Of a DNA stretch of 44,627 bases, positions 21,206 through 31,816 are shown piece by piece. A model generated the notes under the pieces. It did no database searches. It was given only the letters and a program-made list of their open reading frames with translations, and had not been told where the DNA came from. Position 1 is the stretch's first letter. Each line of letters begins with the position of its first letter. Origin of the DNA: Pedobacter sp. (GTDB taxonomy: Bacteria > Bacteroidota > Bacteroidia > Sphingobacteriales > Sphingobacteriaceae); NCBI GenBank assembly GCA_004210715.1, contig SEDB01000002.1, positions 1 through 44,627 on the forward strand. Reading direction: 5' to 3'. The translations under genes and the position numbers were made by a program.

Positions 21206-22753
21206 ATGAACAAGAAAATACTAAAGTGGAATTTCATCTTTCAGTATGGCTATGTGATAACCAATATTATCAATGCGCTTATTTTATTGCCACTCTACTT
21301 GCTTAAAATTGAGAGCGGAACTCTTGGACTTTGGTTAGCCACGGGCAACATTTTGGCATGGATGACGCTTGCAGATCCAGGAGTTGGAGATGTTCTACAA
21401 CAAAAAATAGCTCAACATTACGGCCAAAATATGCACGGAGAGGTCAATAAGACGATTGGCTCCGGCATAATGACATCGGCCGCTATCTTCGTACTGTCTA
21501 TATTGGCGGGTGTTGTGTTTTACATGCTAATTGGTACTATCATAAATAAGGACGTATCGAAATATGATGGGTTACAAACTGCATTGATGGTGTCGATAAT
21601 TGCTACCGGCCTTTCTTTACTGTCTTTCAGCCTTTCGGGCATTAATCAAGGGCTTCAAAATCCTTTCCATGTTGCGATCGCCTCAATCTCTGGCAATGTC
21701 GTTTTCCTAGCAACGAACATTACGTTTTTATTCCTGGGTTATGGCGTAATTTCAATTGCCATTGCCAACATGTTGCGAGCGCTTTACATTAATGTTTATA
21801 ATTACATGGCTTTGCGAAGCGTACTCAAAAAACTTCATCTTTTCATAGATTTTGATCGTTCTCATCTTAAAAAGTTCGTGAAGATTTTCTCATTTACATC
21901 AATATCCAGGATCATTAGCGGATTTTCCGCCTCCTTGGATATGATTGTCCTGGCTCGATTTGTTGCCCCTTCAATGATAACGCTCTTCGAAATCAACAAG
22001 AGACCAATTCAAATGTCCCAAACATTAATTGGAAGACATTCGGTTGCTCTGATGCCACTGATATCCCATGCTAATGGTAAAGGCGACAGAGGTCAAATAC
22101 AGTCATTGATCAACACTCAGTTTAAATACTATTACTATGCCGCGATTTTTATTGGGCTAATATTTTGCATTAATTATCACACCTTGATTACACTATGGAC
22201 AGGGCATGACAGATACATTGGAGATACAATAATTTTTTTATTAATAGGGAATTTCTTCTTTGCCCAGATCGGATACTTTATGGCCAACATGGGATACGCT
22301 TTAGGTGATATCAAGATGAATAGCTACATTAATATTTGTAAAGGAATAATCTCTGGCGTACTTTTCTATTTTGCCGGAAAATTTTATGGTATCACAGGCC
22401 TTATTATGGTAATGTTAATGGTCAGTATATTGGTAGACTTTACCTTCTTTTCTTATCGGTTGAACAAACTTGGATATTTGGGAAAGCAATTAATCGCCAA
22501 GATTTTAAAAAATTGGGTGTTGATCATCCCGTTTTCTATTTTGGCTGGGTGGATAATCAACAAGATAACAAGGCTCATAATTCCAGCTGAAATGAGGATG
22601 ATTAACCTGTTGATCAATGGAATTGGTTTTAGCATTTTTTATTTCGCACTGGTACTTATAACAGACACAGAAATACGTGAGCAACTTTGGAAGCTGCTTC
22701 CAATAAAGATGACAAAAGAATTTAGAAGAGAGAAAATTACGATTAAAACTTAA
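21206..22753 (+). CDS. Polysaccharide flippase (Wzx-like, module 2)
   Basis: 515 aa multi-TM; LPLYLLKIESGTLGLWLATGNILAWMTLADPGVGDVLQQKIA. Confidence 0.88.
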   Translation: MNKKILKWNFIFQYGYVITNIINALILLPLYLLKIESGTLGLWLATGNILAWMTLADPGVGDVLQQKIAQHYGQNMHGEVNKTIGSGIMTSAAIFVLSILAGVVFYMLIGTIINKDVSKYDGLQTALMVSIIATGLSLLSFSLSGINQGLQNPFHVAIASISGNVVFLATNITFLFLGYGVISIAIANMLRALYINVYNYMALRSVLKKLHLFIDFDRSHLKKFVKIFSFTSISRIISGFSASLDMIVLARFVAPSMITLFEINKRPIQMSQTLIGRHSVALMPLISHANGKGDRGQIQSLINTQFKYYYYAAIFIGLIFCINYHTLITLWTGHDRYIGDTIIFLLIGNFFFAQIGYFMANMGYALGDIKMNSYINICKGIISGVLFYFAGKFYGITGLIMVMLMVSILVDFTFFSYRLNKLGYLGKQLIAKILKNWVLIIPFSILAGWIINKITRLIIPAEMRMINLLINGIGFSIFYFALVLITDTEIREQLWKLLPIKMTKEFRREKITIKT

Positions 22754-22757
22754 GAGA

Positions 22758-23519
22758 ATGGCAAAATTTGTAATCATGTTACGGGTTAAGGATGGCATGT
22801 TTTTCGCAGAAGAATGGTTAGCTTGTTTTGAAAAAATAGCAGATGAAATCGTTGTATTGGACAATGGGTCAACTGATGGAACTTATGAAAAGTTAAAGTC
22901 TCATCCCAAAGTTGTTGACATCATTCAAACCGAAGGATATAATGAAGGTCGTGATAAAAATCTGTTATATCAAAGAGTGAGGTTAAGAAGACCTGACTGG
23001 TGCCTATGGATTGATATTGATGAAATATTCGAACCAGAATTGACTCGTGCAGACTTCGACAAGCTGATGAGCAGCAAGTTCTTTAATAAATTTGCTTTTC
23101 GCCGTTTTCATTTCATGGACCGCGAGCATTTTGCAGGATCCTTGTATCGTCTAAATTACTCGGCAGGACATGACAGGCTTATGTGGCGTGAAAATCCTAC
23201 TGGATATTTTCAGAATCTTATTATTGATTCGCCAAATGTTAAAGGTATTAAGGGGCTTAAATATAACACTGATTTCAGGTTAAAGCATCTGGGATATATC
23301 AATAAGGATCTTGTTGATAAAAAAGCGGATATCTATCGTCAGATAATTCCTGAAAAAGAAGATATTTTTCAAAGCATGTATCTCCAAGGAGAAAGGCCTA
23401 TTAAATGGATCGATGAGAGGAAACATGTTAAAACCGTTATGCTCAATCAAGTACTTAATGTTCTTCAAATGACACACATTATTCCAAAAGTAATTCGAAA
23501 AATAAAAAGTGCATTTTGA
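22758..23519 (+). CDS. Glycosyltransferase family 2
   Basis: 253 aa; EEWLACFEKIADEIVVLDNGSTDGTYEKLKSHPKV, WCLWIDIDEIFEPE. Confidence 0.88.
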   Translation: MAKFVIMLRVKDGMFFAEEWLACFEKIADEIVVLDNGSTDGTYEKLKSHPKVVDIIQTEGYNEGRDKNLLYQRVRLRRPDWCLWIDIDEIFEPELTRADFDKLMSSKFFNKFAFRRFHFMDREHFAGSLYRLNYSAGHDRLMWRENPTGYFQNLIIDSPNVKGIKGLKYNTDFRLKHLGYINKDLVDKKADIYRQIIPEKEDIFQSMYLQGERPIKWIDERKHVKTVMLNQVLNVLQMTHIIPKVIRKIKSAF

Positions 23520-24847
23520 TGGGCTACGTGATCCGGTTATTTAATTATGAATTTGAAGTAAAAGAACTGCTTTTGTTGTTTTTTTCCTTCTTCTTGATGG
23601 AGAACATTTTTTCCTGGCTAGTTTTACCTAATTCAGTGATTATACTGCTTTACGAAAAAATAACGAGTCTGCTGATTTATGCGCTTCTTCTTATCAGTTT
23701 TCAAAAACTCACAAAAAGCGAGCAAATATATCTAGGAATCGTTAGCTTTTTCGTGGCAAAATTAATATTTGAATCTATGCTTGATTATGGAACTGTATTC
23801 CAACAGTTAACGTTGTATACTATATTGTTCCCTGCAATATTCATTATATTTGTAAAAGCCTTGTGTCGCTCATACGATCTTAATATACTTGAATTTATAG
23901 CGAAATTCTATTTGGCTATTTACCTGATTTTTATGCTGATCTATGGTCGCGGTTTCTCCTTTAGCTTGAATAGCGTGGAAATGGATGATTATGGTCCATT
24001 CTCGGGCGACAGCAGAATTATTCATGCGCGAAGTATATTTATGATAATTCTTCCATTAATATGGTTTTTAAATAAATATCTTAAGGAAAAAGCAACAAAT
24101 GCACTCTTGTGTTTTTTGTTATGCGTAGTTATCATCGTGATTCATCAGCATCGTTCCGTTTGGGCAAGCAGTCTTTTTTCATTGGGAATTTATTTCTTTA
24201 TTGCAGTGAGAAATCGGATTATCTCTATACCAAAAACCGTAAAAATATTCATCTCGGCAGTTATAGGCGTTCTAGTACTGACTTTCATTGTTTCACAGTT
24301 ATTTCCCGGCATCTTAACATTTTTCGGGGAGAGGTTTAGTGAAATATTGGATCCTACAAGGGAGGACGGGACGGGAAAATTTAGGGCTGATCAAAGGAGG
24401 GTATACTTTCCAATGGTTTTAGAACGACCATTTTTTGGATGGACTTTTGAAGGCTTTGAAATGAAAAATCCATTAGTAGATTGGTGGCCTGAAAAAACCG
24501 GGCAACATTTTCATGAAGGGTTTATGGAGATGTTATTCTATCATGGATTTTTAGGTTTAATCCTAAAATACTTTTATTTGCTTTATTTAGGATATAAAGG
24601 TTTCTCTCGCAATATTGATGAAAAGTCAGGCATTTTGATTGCATTTTCTCTTGCGGGTTTAATTTTTTCCTTTAGCTATGTGCTTCCATTGATTTTTTGG
24701 GGAGTTATAGGCGTTTGTCTTTATTATCTCGAGCGGACAAAATCTGTTTTAAACACAAGAAATAATTTAAATGTTCAAATTAACAAAACACCTGATCAGG
24801 TATCGCAAACCCATCAGAAAACAATCGAATTAATCAATTATAACTAG
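23516..24847 (+). CDS. Wzy/O-antigen ligase-like polymerase
   Basis: 443 aa multi-TM; periplasmic-loop-like region with RAFFGWTFEGFE-like segment (RPFFGWTFEGFEMKNP) and HFHEGFMEMLFYHG. Confidence 0.82.
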   Translation: MMGYVIRLFNYEFEVKELLLLFFSFFLMENIFSWLVLPNSVIILLYEKITSLLIYALLLISFQKLTKSEQIYLGIVSFFVAKLIFESMLDYGTVFQQLTLYTILFPAIFIIFVKALCRSYDLNILEFIAKFYLAIYLIFMLIYGRGFSFSLNSVEMDDYGPFSGDSRIIHARSIFMIILPLIWFLNKYLKEKATNALLCFLLCVVIIVIHQHRSVWASSLFSLGIYFFIAVRNRIISIPKTVKIFISAVIGVLVLTFIVSQLFPGILTFFGERFSEILDPTREDGTGKFRADQRRVYFPMVLERPFFGWTFEGFEMKNPLVDWWPEKTGQHFHEGFMEMLFYHGFLGLILKYFYLLYLGYKGFSRNIDEKSGILIAFSLAGLIFSFSYVLPLIFWGVIGVCLYYLERTKSVLNTRNNLNVQINKTPDQVSQTHQKTIELINYN

Positions 24848-24853
24848 AAAAAA

Positions 24854-25897
24854 ATGAATTTTATATGTACTTGGATTTGTGTCGATGCCATTGGAGAAGA
24901 AAGCATCTATCCCCAGACAGGCGAGAAATCATCTGGACTTAAACATCAATATATCTATTGGCGATGTATACTTTTGTTTTTTGCTACAAGCAAACGATTC
25001 AACAAAACTCAAAAACATATCCTTTTCAGCAATACTCATGTTTTTCCTGTTGTAGATGGCAAAGAAATCAGAGCATCACTGCAAGAACTCGATGTTGAAA
25101 TCATCTACACTGAATTTAACTACAAAACGCCAAAGGGATATTTTAATATGTTCCAAAACCAGTTTTTTGAATTTTCTATACTAGAATATATTACTAAAAA
25201 CAACAAGAATTCGAACGATCAATATTTGATACTGGATTCTGACTGCGTATTTTCAAAAAACATTGATGAACTTTTTGAAATTGCTGCACCTTCGGGTTTC
25301 ATTTCTTTTGAAGACGATTGCAGCACTGACTTGGTCATTCATGGCCTGAGCAGGAAAGACATGAAGGAACTGTACCAAGACTTATCAGGAAAGAAAGTCG
25401 ATGAAATTCCAGGGTATCACTACGGAGAATTTTTTCTGGCCAATGTGAAAAATATCAATACTATCTTTGAAGATTTTACCAAATTGTGGCCAGAACTAAT
25501 ATCACGATACAATGCCGGCTTACCAAAATTTAACGAAGAAGCACAGACGCTAAGCTATATTTATCATAAAAACAATTTCGTTTCGAGTCCGCGTAAAGAC
25601 ATGATGAAAAGATTCTGGACTAATCCGGTATTCTACCGAAATGTGGAAAAACAGGATACAGAGGTAGCCATTTGGCATCTTCCATCTGAAAAGACATTTG
25701 GATTAGCTGACTTATATAAAACGCTAATTCTAAATCAAAATAATTATGGTCTAGATCTGAACAAAGAAGCATTTACCAAAATATTGAGAAATTCATTAGG
25801 CATTCCTAGGCTTACACTATCGAAATTTACAAAATACTATGCTGTGAGTTATTATAGAGCTGCGAGGAAAAAAATAAAAAAATTAATAACCGCCTAA
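24854..25897 (+). CDS. Putative glycosyltransferase of uncertain family (DxD-like)
   Basis: 347 aa; YLILDSDCVFSKNIDELFE resembles a GT-A DxD motif; sits in a GT operon. Confidence 0.6.
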   Translation: MNFICTWICVDAIGEESIYPQTGEKSSGLKHQYIYWRCILLFFATSKRFNKTQKHILFSNTHVFPVVDGKEIRASLQELDVEIIYTEFNYKTPKGYFNMFQNQFFEFSILEYITKNNKNSNDQYLILDSDCVFSKNIDELFEIAAPSGFISFEDDCSTDLVIHGLSRKDMKELYQDLSGKKVDEIPGYHYGEFFLANVKNINTIFEDFTKLWPELISRYNAGLPKFNEEAQTLSYIYHKNNFVSSPRKDMMKRFWTNPVFYRNVEKQDTEVAIWHLPSEKTFGLADLYKTLILNQNNYGLDLNKEAFTKILRNSLGIPRLTLSKFTKYYAVSYYRAARKKIKKLITA

Positions 25898-25994
25898 TTA
25901 CAAAAAACTTTTCATTTATGGATCGGGCATACTATCATGGGTAATTAGACAGATAGCCTTCATCTGAAAGGCATTTAATATAAAATTTAAAAAA

Positions 25995-26921
25995 ATGGAA
26001 AATTCATTAATCATTGGCGTGTTTTGCTATAATAGGGTATCAAAGCTTAAAAGGTGCATCGAAGCATTATTAAAAAATCCAGAATGCGCGAACTTGGATA
26101 TTATCTTTTTCAGTGATGGAGCAAAAGATGAGTCCGGTCAGAAATCGATCCAGGAAGTCCGTGATTATATTGATCAGTTGCATGGATTTAAATCCGTGAT
26201 TAAGCACTACAGAGAATACAATTATAGTACAGGTCCTAATTTCAGAACCGGGTTAACGTTCTTAAGCGAAAACTACGAGCGCTTTATTGTCGTTGAAGAC
26301 GATCTGATTGTAAGCCCCAACTACATTAAGTACCTCACTGATGCTTTGGATTTTTACAATAATGATGAATCTGTGTTCTGCGTAACCGCCTACGTGTTTC
26401 CCATTAAAAAAGGAGAATATCGTTATGATACAATCGTCTATAAGCGGTTCTGCTCCTATGGATGGGCCGGGTGGGCCAATCGTTTTCCCAAAGTTATTTG
26501 GGATAATCAGGAACTAGAAACAATGATGAACACCTCTCCCGGCTTTAAAAAACGTCTCAATGCCGAAGGCGCAGATTTGATACGATTACTTAGGAAACAA
26601 ATATCAGGCAAGATTTCTACTTGGGATATTCAGATGCAAACGCATGTGGCAGAAAACAGGTTAAAAGTTATCTACCCTACGCTATCTAAAGTGGCCAATA
26701 TTGGATTTGATGAAGAATCCACTAACACCTCAGGCGTTAACTACCTGATCACACCAGTAGATGATGGAAAAAATCGAGAATTTAGATTCTGTCCCACAAA
26801 TATCATTAGCCCAAAGCTTCAAGCGCAGATTAAAAGTCCTTATGATTTTTCTACTTTGGTTGTCCGTAAACTGAAAAATGATTTCCTCAAATTTACCAAT
26901 AACATAAGAAAAGCAGACTGA
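25995..26921 (+). CDS. GT2/GT-A-like glycosyltransferase
   Basis: 308 aa; GVFCYNRVSKLKRCIEALL, RFIVVEDDLIVSPNYI; same general family as 1365..2306. Confidence 0.82.
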   Translation: MENSLIIGVFCYNRVSKLKRCIEALLKNPECANLDIIFFSDGAKDESGQKSIQEVRDYIDQLHGFKSVIKHYREYNYSTGPNFRTGLTFLSENYERFIVVEDDLIVSPNYIKYLTDALDFYNNDESVFCVTAYVFPIKKGEYRYDTIVYKRFCSYGWAGWANRFPKVIWDNQELETMMNTSPGFKKRLNAEGADLIRLLRKQISGKISTWDIQMQTHVAENRLKVIYPTLSKVANIGFDEESTNTSGVNYLITPVDDGKNREFRFCPTNIISPKLQAQIKSPYDFSTLVVRKLKNDFLKFTNNIRKAD

Positions 26922-28096
26922 TGAGGATCTTGATTGTCCATACTTATTACAAAATGCATGGAGGAGAAGATGCTGTTGTTCAAAATGAGACAGAACTTCT
27001 GCAAAGTGATGGCCATGAAGTTGAGCTCATGGACTTCCGAAATGCTTCTTCTACTTTTTCAAAAGTGCTGCTGATGGCCTTTAATCCCAATGTCTATTTT
27101 AAGGTGATTAAAAAGATTAAGTTTTTCAGGCCCGATGTCGTTCACATTCATAACCTTCATTATGCCGGTACTGCAGCCGTATTGTATGCCGCAAGAAGAA
27201 TGAAGGTGCCCATTGTGATGACTATTCATAATTATCGCCTATTATGTCCATCTGGGAGTTTGTATTTTGATGACCAATTATTTTTGAAATCATTGGAAGA
27301 ATCCTTCTCTTGGTCTGCAGTTAAAAGAGGAGTATATCAGCAGTCAAAAGCCATTACTTTCTGGCTTGCCCTTACAAATTATCTGCACCGCAAAATAGGA
27401 ACATGGGGCTTGGTGGATTCTATGATCTTTTTAGGTGATCATAGTAAGAAGATTTTTGAGCAGTCTGGCTTATTAAATGTAAATACCAAAACATTTCTAA
27501 AGCCTAACTTCACAAATCAAAAGAAATTTGTTCATGCAAATGACACGGGCAACTATTACCTGTTTATCGGCCGATTGAGTGAAGAAAAAGGGATCAAAAC
27601 TTTACTAAAAGCTTTCGAAAATCATTCAGAAGCTCTAAAAATTGCTGGCACAGGTCCGCTCAGTGGGTTTGTTTTAGAGGCAGTAGAACGTTCAGCAAAT
27701 ATTGAGTATCTCGGTCAACTCTCAAAAACTGAAATAGAAAAAATGATTGATGGCGCTAAAGCACTTATTTTTCCTTCGGAATGGTACGAAACCTTTGGAA
27801 TGGTGATGATTGAATCTTTTTCTTTAGGAAAGCCAGTGATAGCTGCCGATCTTGGGAATGTCCCTTCGATTGTTAAAGATCAAATAAATGGTATTACATT
27901 TTTACCAGGCAATGCGCAGGAGTTAAGAGAAAAGCTTTTTGAGTTTGACAATCTTGATAATCAGGCTAAACAAAAATTGGCAAGTGGAGCACTTATGTCC
28001 TATAAAAAGTATTACACTCCTGAGGTTAATTTAAAAAGACTAATTCATATCTATTCTGATACGCTAACTAACAGAGAAACTGTTATGGGTAGATAA
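26921..28096 (+). CDS. Glycosyltransferase family 4
   Basis: 391 aa; HGGEDAVVQNETELL, FIGRLSEEKGIKTLLKAF, SEWYETFGMVMIESFSLGKPVIAA. Confidence 0.92.
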   Translation: MRILIVHTYYKMHGGEDAVVQNETELLQSDGHEVELMDFRNASSTFSKVLLMAFNPNVYFKVIKKIKFFRPDVVHIHNLHYAGTAAVLYAARRMKVPIVMTIHNYRLLCPSGSLYFDDQLFLKSLEESFSWSAVKRGVYQQSKAITFWLALTNYLHRKIGTWGLVDSMIFLGDHSKKIFEQSGLLNVNTKTFLKPNFTNQKKFVHANDTGNYYLFIGRLSEEKGIKTLLKAFENHSEALKIAGTGPLSGFVLEAVERSANIEYLGQLSKTEIEKMIDGAKALIFPSEWYETFGMVMIESFSLGKPVIAADLGNVPSIVKDQINGITFLPGNAQELREKLFEFDNLDNQAKQKLASGALMSYKKYYTPEVNLKRLIHIYSDTLTNRETVMGR

Positions 28097-28132
28097 TAAG
28101 ACCTTATTTTGACACTTTTAGCGATCACAAAT

Positions 28133-28867
28133 TTAAACGTTAAACTTCAGTCTGATTATATGATAGGCGTAGATTGGCCCATAATAAATATATCTTCTCC
28201 ACATCTTTTTTGGATTGCTCATTAAACGGCCCAACCACTCTAGCTTGTAACGAATAAAGAAATCGCTCGGGCGTTTAACTGTCTCTGAGTAAAAGTCAAA
28301 TACAGCCCCGATTGCGCATATCAACTTTGCATCTATTTGAGACTTAAATTGCCAGGACCATTTTTCCTGCTTAGGAGCTGTCAATCCAATAAACAATGCA
28401 TCAGTGCCAAAATCGTTAATTGCTGTTATCATTTTGATATTGTCTTCTTCACTAAAAACACTTTTAAAAGGAGGAGAATAGTAACCAACAACTATACTTG
28501 GAAACTCTTGCTTAATACGAGCCTTAATTTTCTTAAGTGTTTCATCATTTGCCCCTAGATAAAAGCATCTACCATTTTTTTTATTCAATGAATTTAAAAT
28601 ATGTTCATGGAGATCGGCACCGGAAATCTTGCTGATTTTTCTTCCTGTAAGAATTCGCTCTGCCAACACCACACCCTCTCCATCAGGCAATAAAATATCA
28701 GACCCTACAAGAGCGTCTCGAAACTCAGTATCTTCATTTGCTACACAATACGAATACTGATTGATGGTATTGATGACGGTTTTGGATTCAAGCGATAACT
28801 CATTCAAAGTCCCGGTATACAAATTGTAATTCATTCCCTTACCAGATTGACTAAATAGATTACCCAT
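28133..28867 (-). CDS. WecG/TagA/CpsF family glycosyltransferase (GT26)
   Basis: 244 aa; DILLPDGEGVVLAERILTGRKISKISGADLHEHIL, LFIGLTAPKQEKW. Confidence 0.93.
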   Translation of the reverse strand: MGNLFSQSGKGMNYNLYTGTLNELSLESKTVINTINQYSYCVANEDTEFRDALVGSDILLPDGEGVVLAERILTGRKISKISGADLHEHILNSLNKKNGRCFYLGANDETLKKIKARIKQEFPSIVVGYYSPPFKSVFSEEDNIKMITAINDFGTDALFIGLTAPKQEKWSWQFKSQIDAKLICAIGAVFDFYSETVKRPSDFFIRYKLEWLGRLMSNPKKMWRRYIYYGPIYAYHIIRLKFNV

Positions 28868-29267
28868 AATTCAAATCATTAAGACGCACATTATTTTATG
28901 CAACGTATATAGAAATATATACGTGTTTCTTAAGCTAATAGTTTTATCCAAGATACTTATTATCTTATAATTATGACTAATAAATCACGCTCATAAAACT
29001 TATTGAAGTAAAAAAGTTTAATATTCAAGATTCATCATTAATTAACAAAAAATCACATCATGTTTGGGTACGATTCTCCACTAAATCTCCAAAGAATAGG
29101 CGACAGTCATACTCCACCAAAATATGATTGAATAAACTATCTATTCAGAGAATAGTTGCAAAACGGTAAACTGCAGAAGTATTATCGCTTGAGCGCTTAT
29201 TTCTGCAAAAGTTATTCCAAGCCGGAGTTTCGTACAATCTTATGCACTGCATAATCCAGATTACAAA

Positions 29268-30674
29268 TCAGAACGCATTTTCTTCCCCACCGAGGGCATT
29301 AGTAATGGTCTTAATTATTATTTTTATATCCTTAATTAAAGTCCAGTTCTCCATATATGAAATATCATGCTTTACACGACCCAGCATTTGAGCATGCTCC
29401 TTCGTCTCTCCACGAAAACCGTTTACCTGAGCCTGCCCAGTAATTCCTGGCTTCAAAAATTGTCTGACCATGTATTTATCCACTATCTGTCTATATTCCT
29501 CAGTGTGTTTAAGCATATGTGGACGGGGCCCTACCACACTCATATCGCCAAAAAAAACGTTAAAGAACTGTGGCAGTTCATCAATACTTGTTTTACGCAT
29601 AAAAGCACCAATTCTGGTAACTCTTGGATCATTACGTTCCGCCTGCTTGGTATCACTGCTTCCATTTACTTCCATGCTCCGGAATTTAAAACAATAAAAG
29701 GGTTCATTATCTCTTCCTGAACGCAATTGCCTAAAAATTGGATTTCCTCTTGATTCTATCAAAATCAAAATCATCAATATTGGGAATAACCAGGAAAGAA
29801 CAAAGATGATGACTGCCATGCTGAAGATAATATCAAAACATCTTTTAACAATTCTGTTTCTAAGTCTAGTCAAAGGCTCTTTTCTACTGACTAATATCGG
29901 AATTCCATCATAGTAATTATTTAACTTATAGTTGGACATTTTAAGCGATCGCTGTTCCCTCTGGTAGTTCATAAAGGAGGTTACGAACTTGACCCTTACA
30001 CAATGCTGGTCTGCAAGTTCCACAATCTCATCAAGGGCATTACCCCTTTCCGGAAACTCAGTGATGTATACCTCATCCAAGTGATTTTCGATGGCGTATT
30101 TTATAGAATCTCGGACACCATCAGCCTGCAAAGTATTAGCTGAAACTTCCTCATGTTGGTAATTATATGACCCTGAGAAATTTACAGTTAACGGATTCGT
30201 TAAGAAAAATTTTTCGAGTCGGTTACCTAGATCGTTGTTACCAACAATGGCGATGTTCTTCCTGAATAAGTTCATTCTGACATAATATCTTTCGAAGACC
30301 TGGGTGGCTAAACGTATCACACTGAGCAAAAAAATCTCGACTACAAAAATTAAAAATATCCTCAGTGTAAAATGAACTGTAGGAGTCAATTGATTAACTA
30401 TTATTGAAAGTAAAATCACTTGCACCAAGAATGTGAGCAACACTTTTCTATAAAGCAATTCTTGTTTCTGTACATTCTTAAAAGTATAAGTTCCATTTAT
30501 AATCGCACCAGTCAGCCAAGTCAAATTAATAAGCACCAGAAATTGTGCAGCTCCACCTATGTCAGTTTGCTTTAAAAACCCGGAAAAATAAAAGATTGCA
30601 AATGAACTATTGATTGCCAAAGCATCTACAATTACCAATAAAGTAATTAATATAAAAACATGACGACTTTTCAT
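29268..30674 (-). CDS. Undecaprenyl-phosphate sugar phosphotransferase (WcaJ-type PHPT)
   Basis: 468 aa; KRCFDIIFSMAVIIFVLSWLFPILMILI, FRQLRSGRDNEPFYCFKFRSM, RKTSIDELPQFFNVFFGDMSVVGPRPHM. Confidence 0.95.
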   Translation of the reverse strand: MKSRHVFILITLLVIVDALAINSSFAIFYFSGFLKQTDIGGAAQFLVLINLTWLTGAIINGTYTFKNVQKQELLYRKVLLTFLVQVILLSIIVNQLTPTVHFTLRIFLIFVVEIFLLSVIRLATQVFERYYVRMNLFRKNIAIVGNNDLGNRLEKFFLTNPLTVNFSGSYNYQHEEVSANTLQADGVRDSIKYAIENHLDEVYITEFPERGNALDEIVELADQHCVRVKFVTSFMNYQREQRSLKMSNYKLNNYYDGIPILVSRKEPLTRLRNRIVKRCFDIIFSMAVIIFVLSWLFPILMILILIESRGNPIFRQLRSGRDNEPFYCFKFRSMEVNGSSDTKQAERNDPRVTRIGAFMRKTSIDELPQFFNVFFGDMSVVGPRPHMLKHTEEYRQIVDKYMVRQFLKPGITGQAQVNGFRGETKEHAQMLGRVKHDISYMENWTLIKDIKIIIKTITNALGGEENAF

Positions 30675-30743
30675 AATATCTTGACGTATATAATGTGGTT
30701 ATAACCCTAAATTAAGGCTTTAGGGTAACTCCGGGATGCAACA

Positions 30744-30791
30744 TAAATTGACAGATTTTATCCCATCGAATCAATAGCCCCAAAGGACTAC
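30744..30791 (-). promoter_or_regulatory. Dyad element B plus -7-like box upstream of WcaJ
   Basis: Sense GTAGTCCTTTGGGGCTATTG (30791-30772), 20 nt, TCAATTTA (30751-30744). Confidence 0.68.
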
Positions 30792-30820
30792 AGTTCCATA
30801 TACCACTGGTTTTCAACTCA

Positions 30821-31474
30821 TCAAGTAAAACTATAGACTGAAGTATTCATGTTATAATGATTGAATTTGTTGAGCGCTTCAACCTTATTCTGAACATGTA
30901 GCCTTTTGTAAATATTTTTGCAATGATTCTTTACTGTATTTGGACTTATATCTAGTTGATCTGAGATTTCCTTATATAACAAACCTTTGCTCAATAGAGA
31001 TAACACTTCAAGTTCACGATCGGTTAGACCCAAGGTAACTTGCTTTTCATGCTGCTTTCCGCTCAATAACCCGATAACTCTTTTAGCAATATATGGGCTC
31101 ATAGGCGCTCCACCTTCGGAAAGATCAATGATTGCAGCGTGAATTTCTTCCATACTTGACCCTTTTAGAATGTAACCAGAAGCGCCAGATTTTAGAGCAT
31201 TGAAAACATTTTCATCATTTTGATAACTGGTGCACATTAAAAATTGAGTGAATGCAAGATAAGATTTTGATTGACGGACAAAATCAATTCCAGAAAGCTT
31301 TTGTAACTTTATATCTACCAAGGCTACATCAGGTTTATCTAGATGCATTTTCTGGAGAGCTTCTTCTGCCGAAGAATAAACTCCTTTAAGAGTAAATAAG
31401 GGATTAACTTGGATAACTTTAACAAGAAGATTACGATATTGCTCGTGATCTTCAACAATGGAAACTGAAATCAT
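30821..31474 (-). CDS. NarL/FixJ (LuxR)-type response regulator
   Basis: Receiver SIVEDHEQYR, DVALVDIKL, K in GYILKGSS; HTH LTDRELEVLSLLSKGLLYKEISDQLDISPNTVKNHCKNIYKRL; alternative upstream start 31507. Confidence 0.93.
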   Translation of the reverse strand: MISVSIVEDHEQYRNLLVKVIQVNPLFTLKGVYSSAEEALQKMHLDKPDVALVDIKLQKLSGIDFVRQSKSYLAFTQFLMCTSYQNDENVFNALKSGASGYILKGSSMEEIHAAIIDLSEGGAPMSPYIAKRVIGLLSGKQHEKQVTLGLTDRELEVLSLLSKGLLYKEISDQLDISPNTVKNHCKNIYKRLHVQNKVEALNKFNHYNMNTSVYSFT

Positions 31475-31547
31475 AAAAACATTAATTAGAGAGTTATTAT
31501 TAAACAACTATACTCTATTCCCTTTAACGTTAATAAAACGGGCGCTT

Positions 31548-31564
31548 GTTGAATAGTATTCAAC
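31548..31564. repeat. Perfect 17-bp palindrome in the divergent RR/HK intergenic region
   Basis: GTTGAATA-G-TATTCAAC. Confidence 0.8.
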
Positions 31565-31816
31565 TTTTGGTAACGTATACGAAAGATAGAGACAACTTTT
31601 TGTAGGACTTCGGGACCGTCCTTAAAACACCGCTAATATACAACGGTTATTAATTGATTTTAAATTTTAGTATGTCCTTTTAAATCACTTATTTAGTAAA
31701 TGCTCAATGCACGTAACAGAAAATTATGAATACAGAAGAGTTAACCAAAATAATACAAATTAATCTACATAAAAATAATCTTAAGTATTATTTAACTTAC
31801 AAAATAAATCTTCGAA

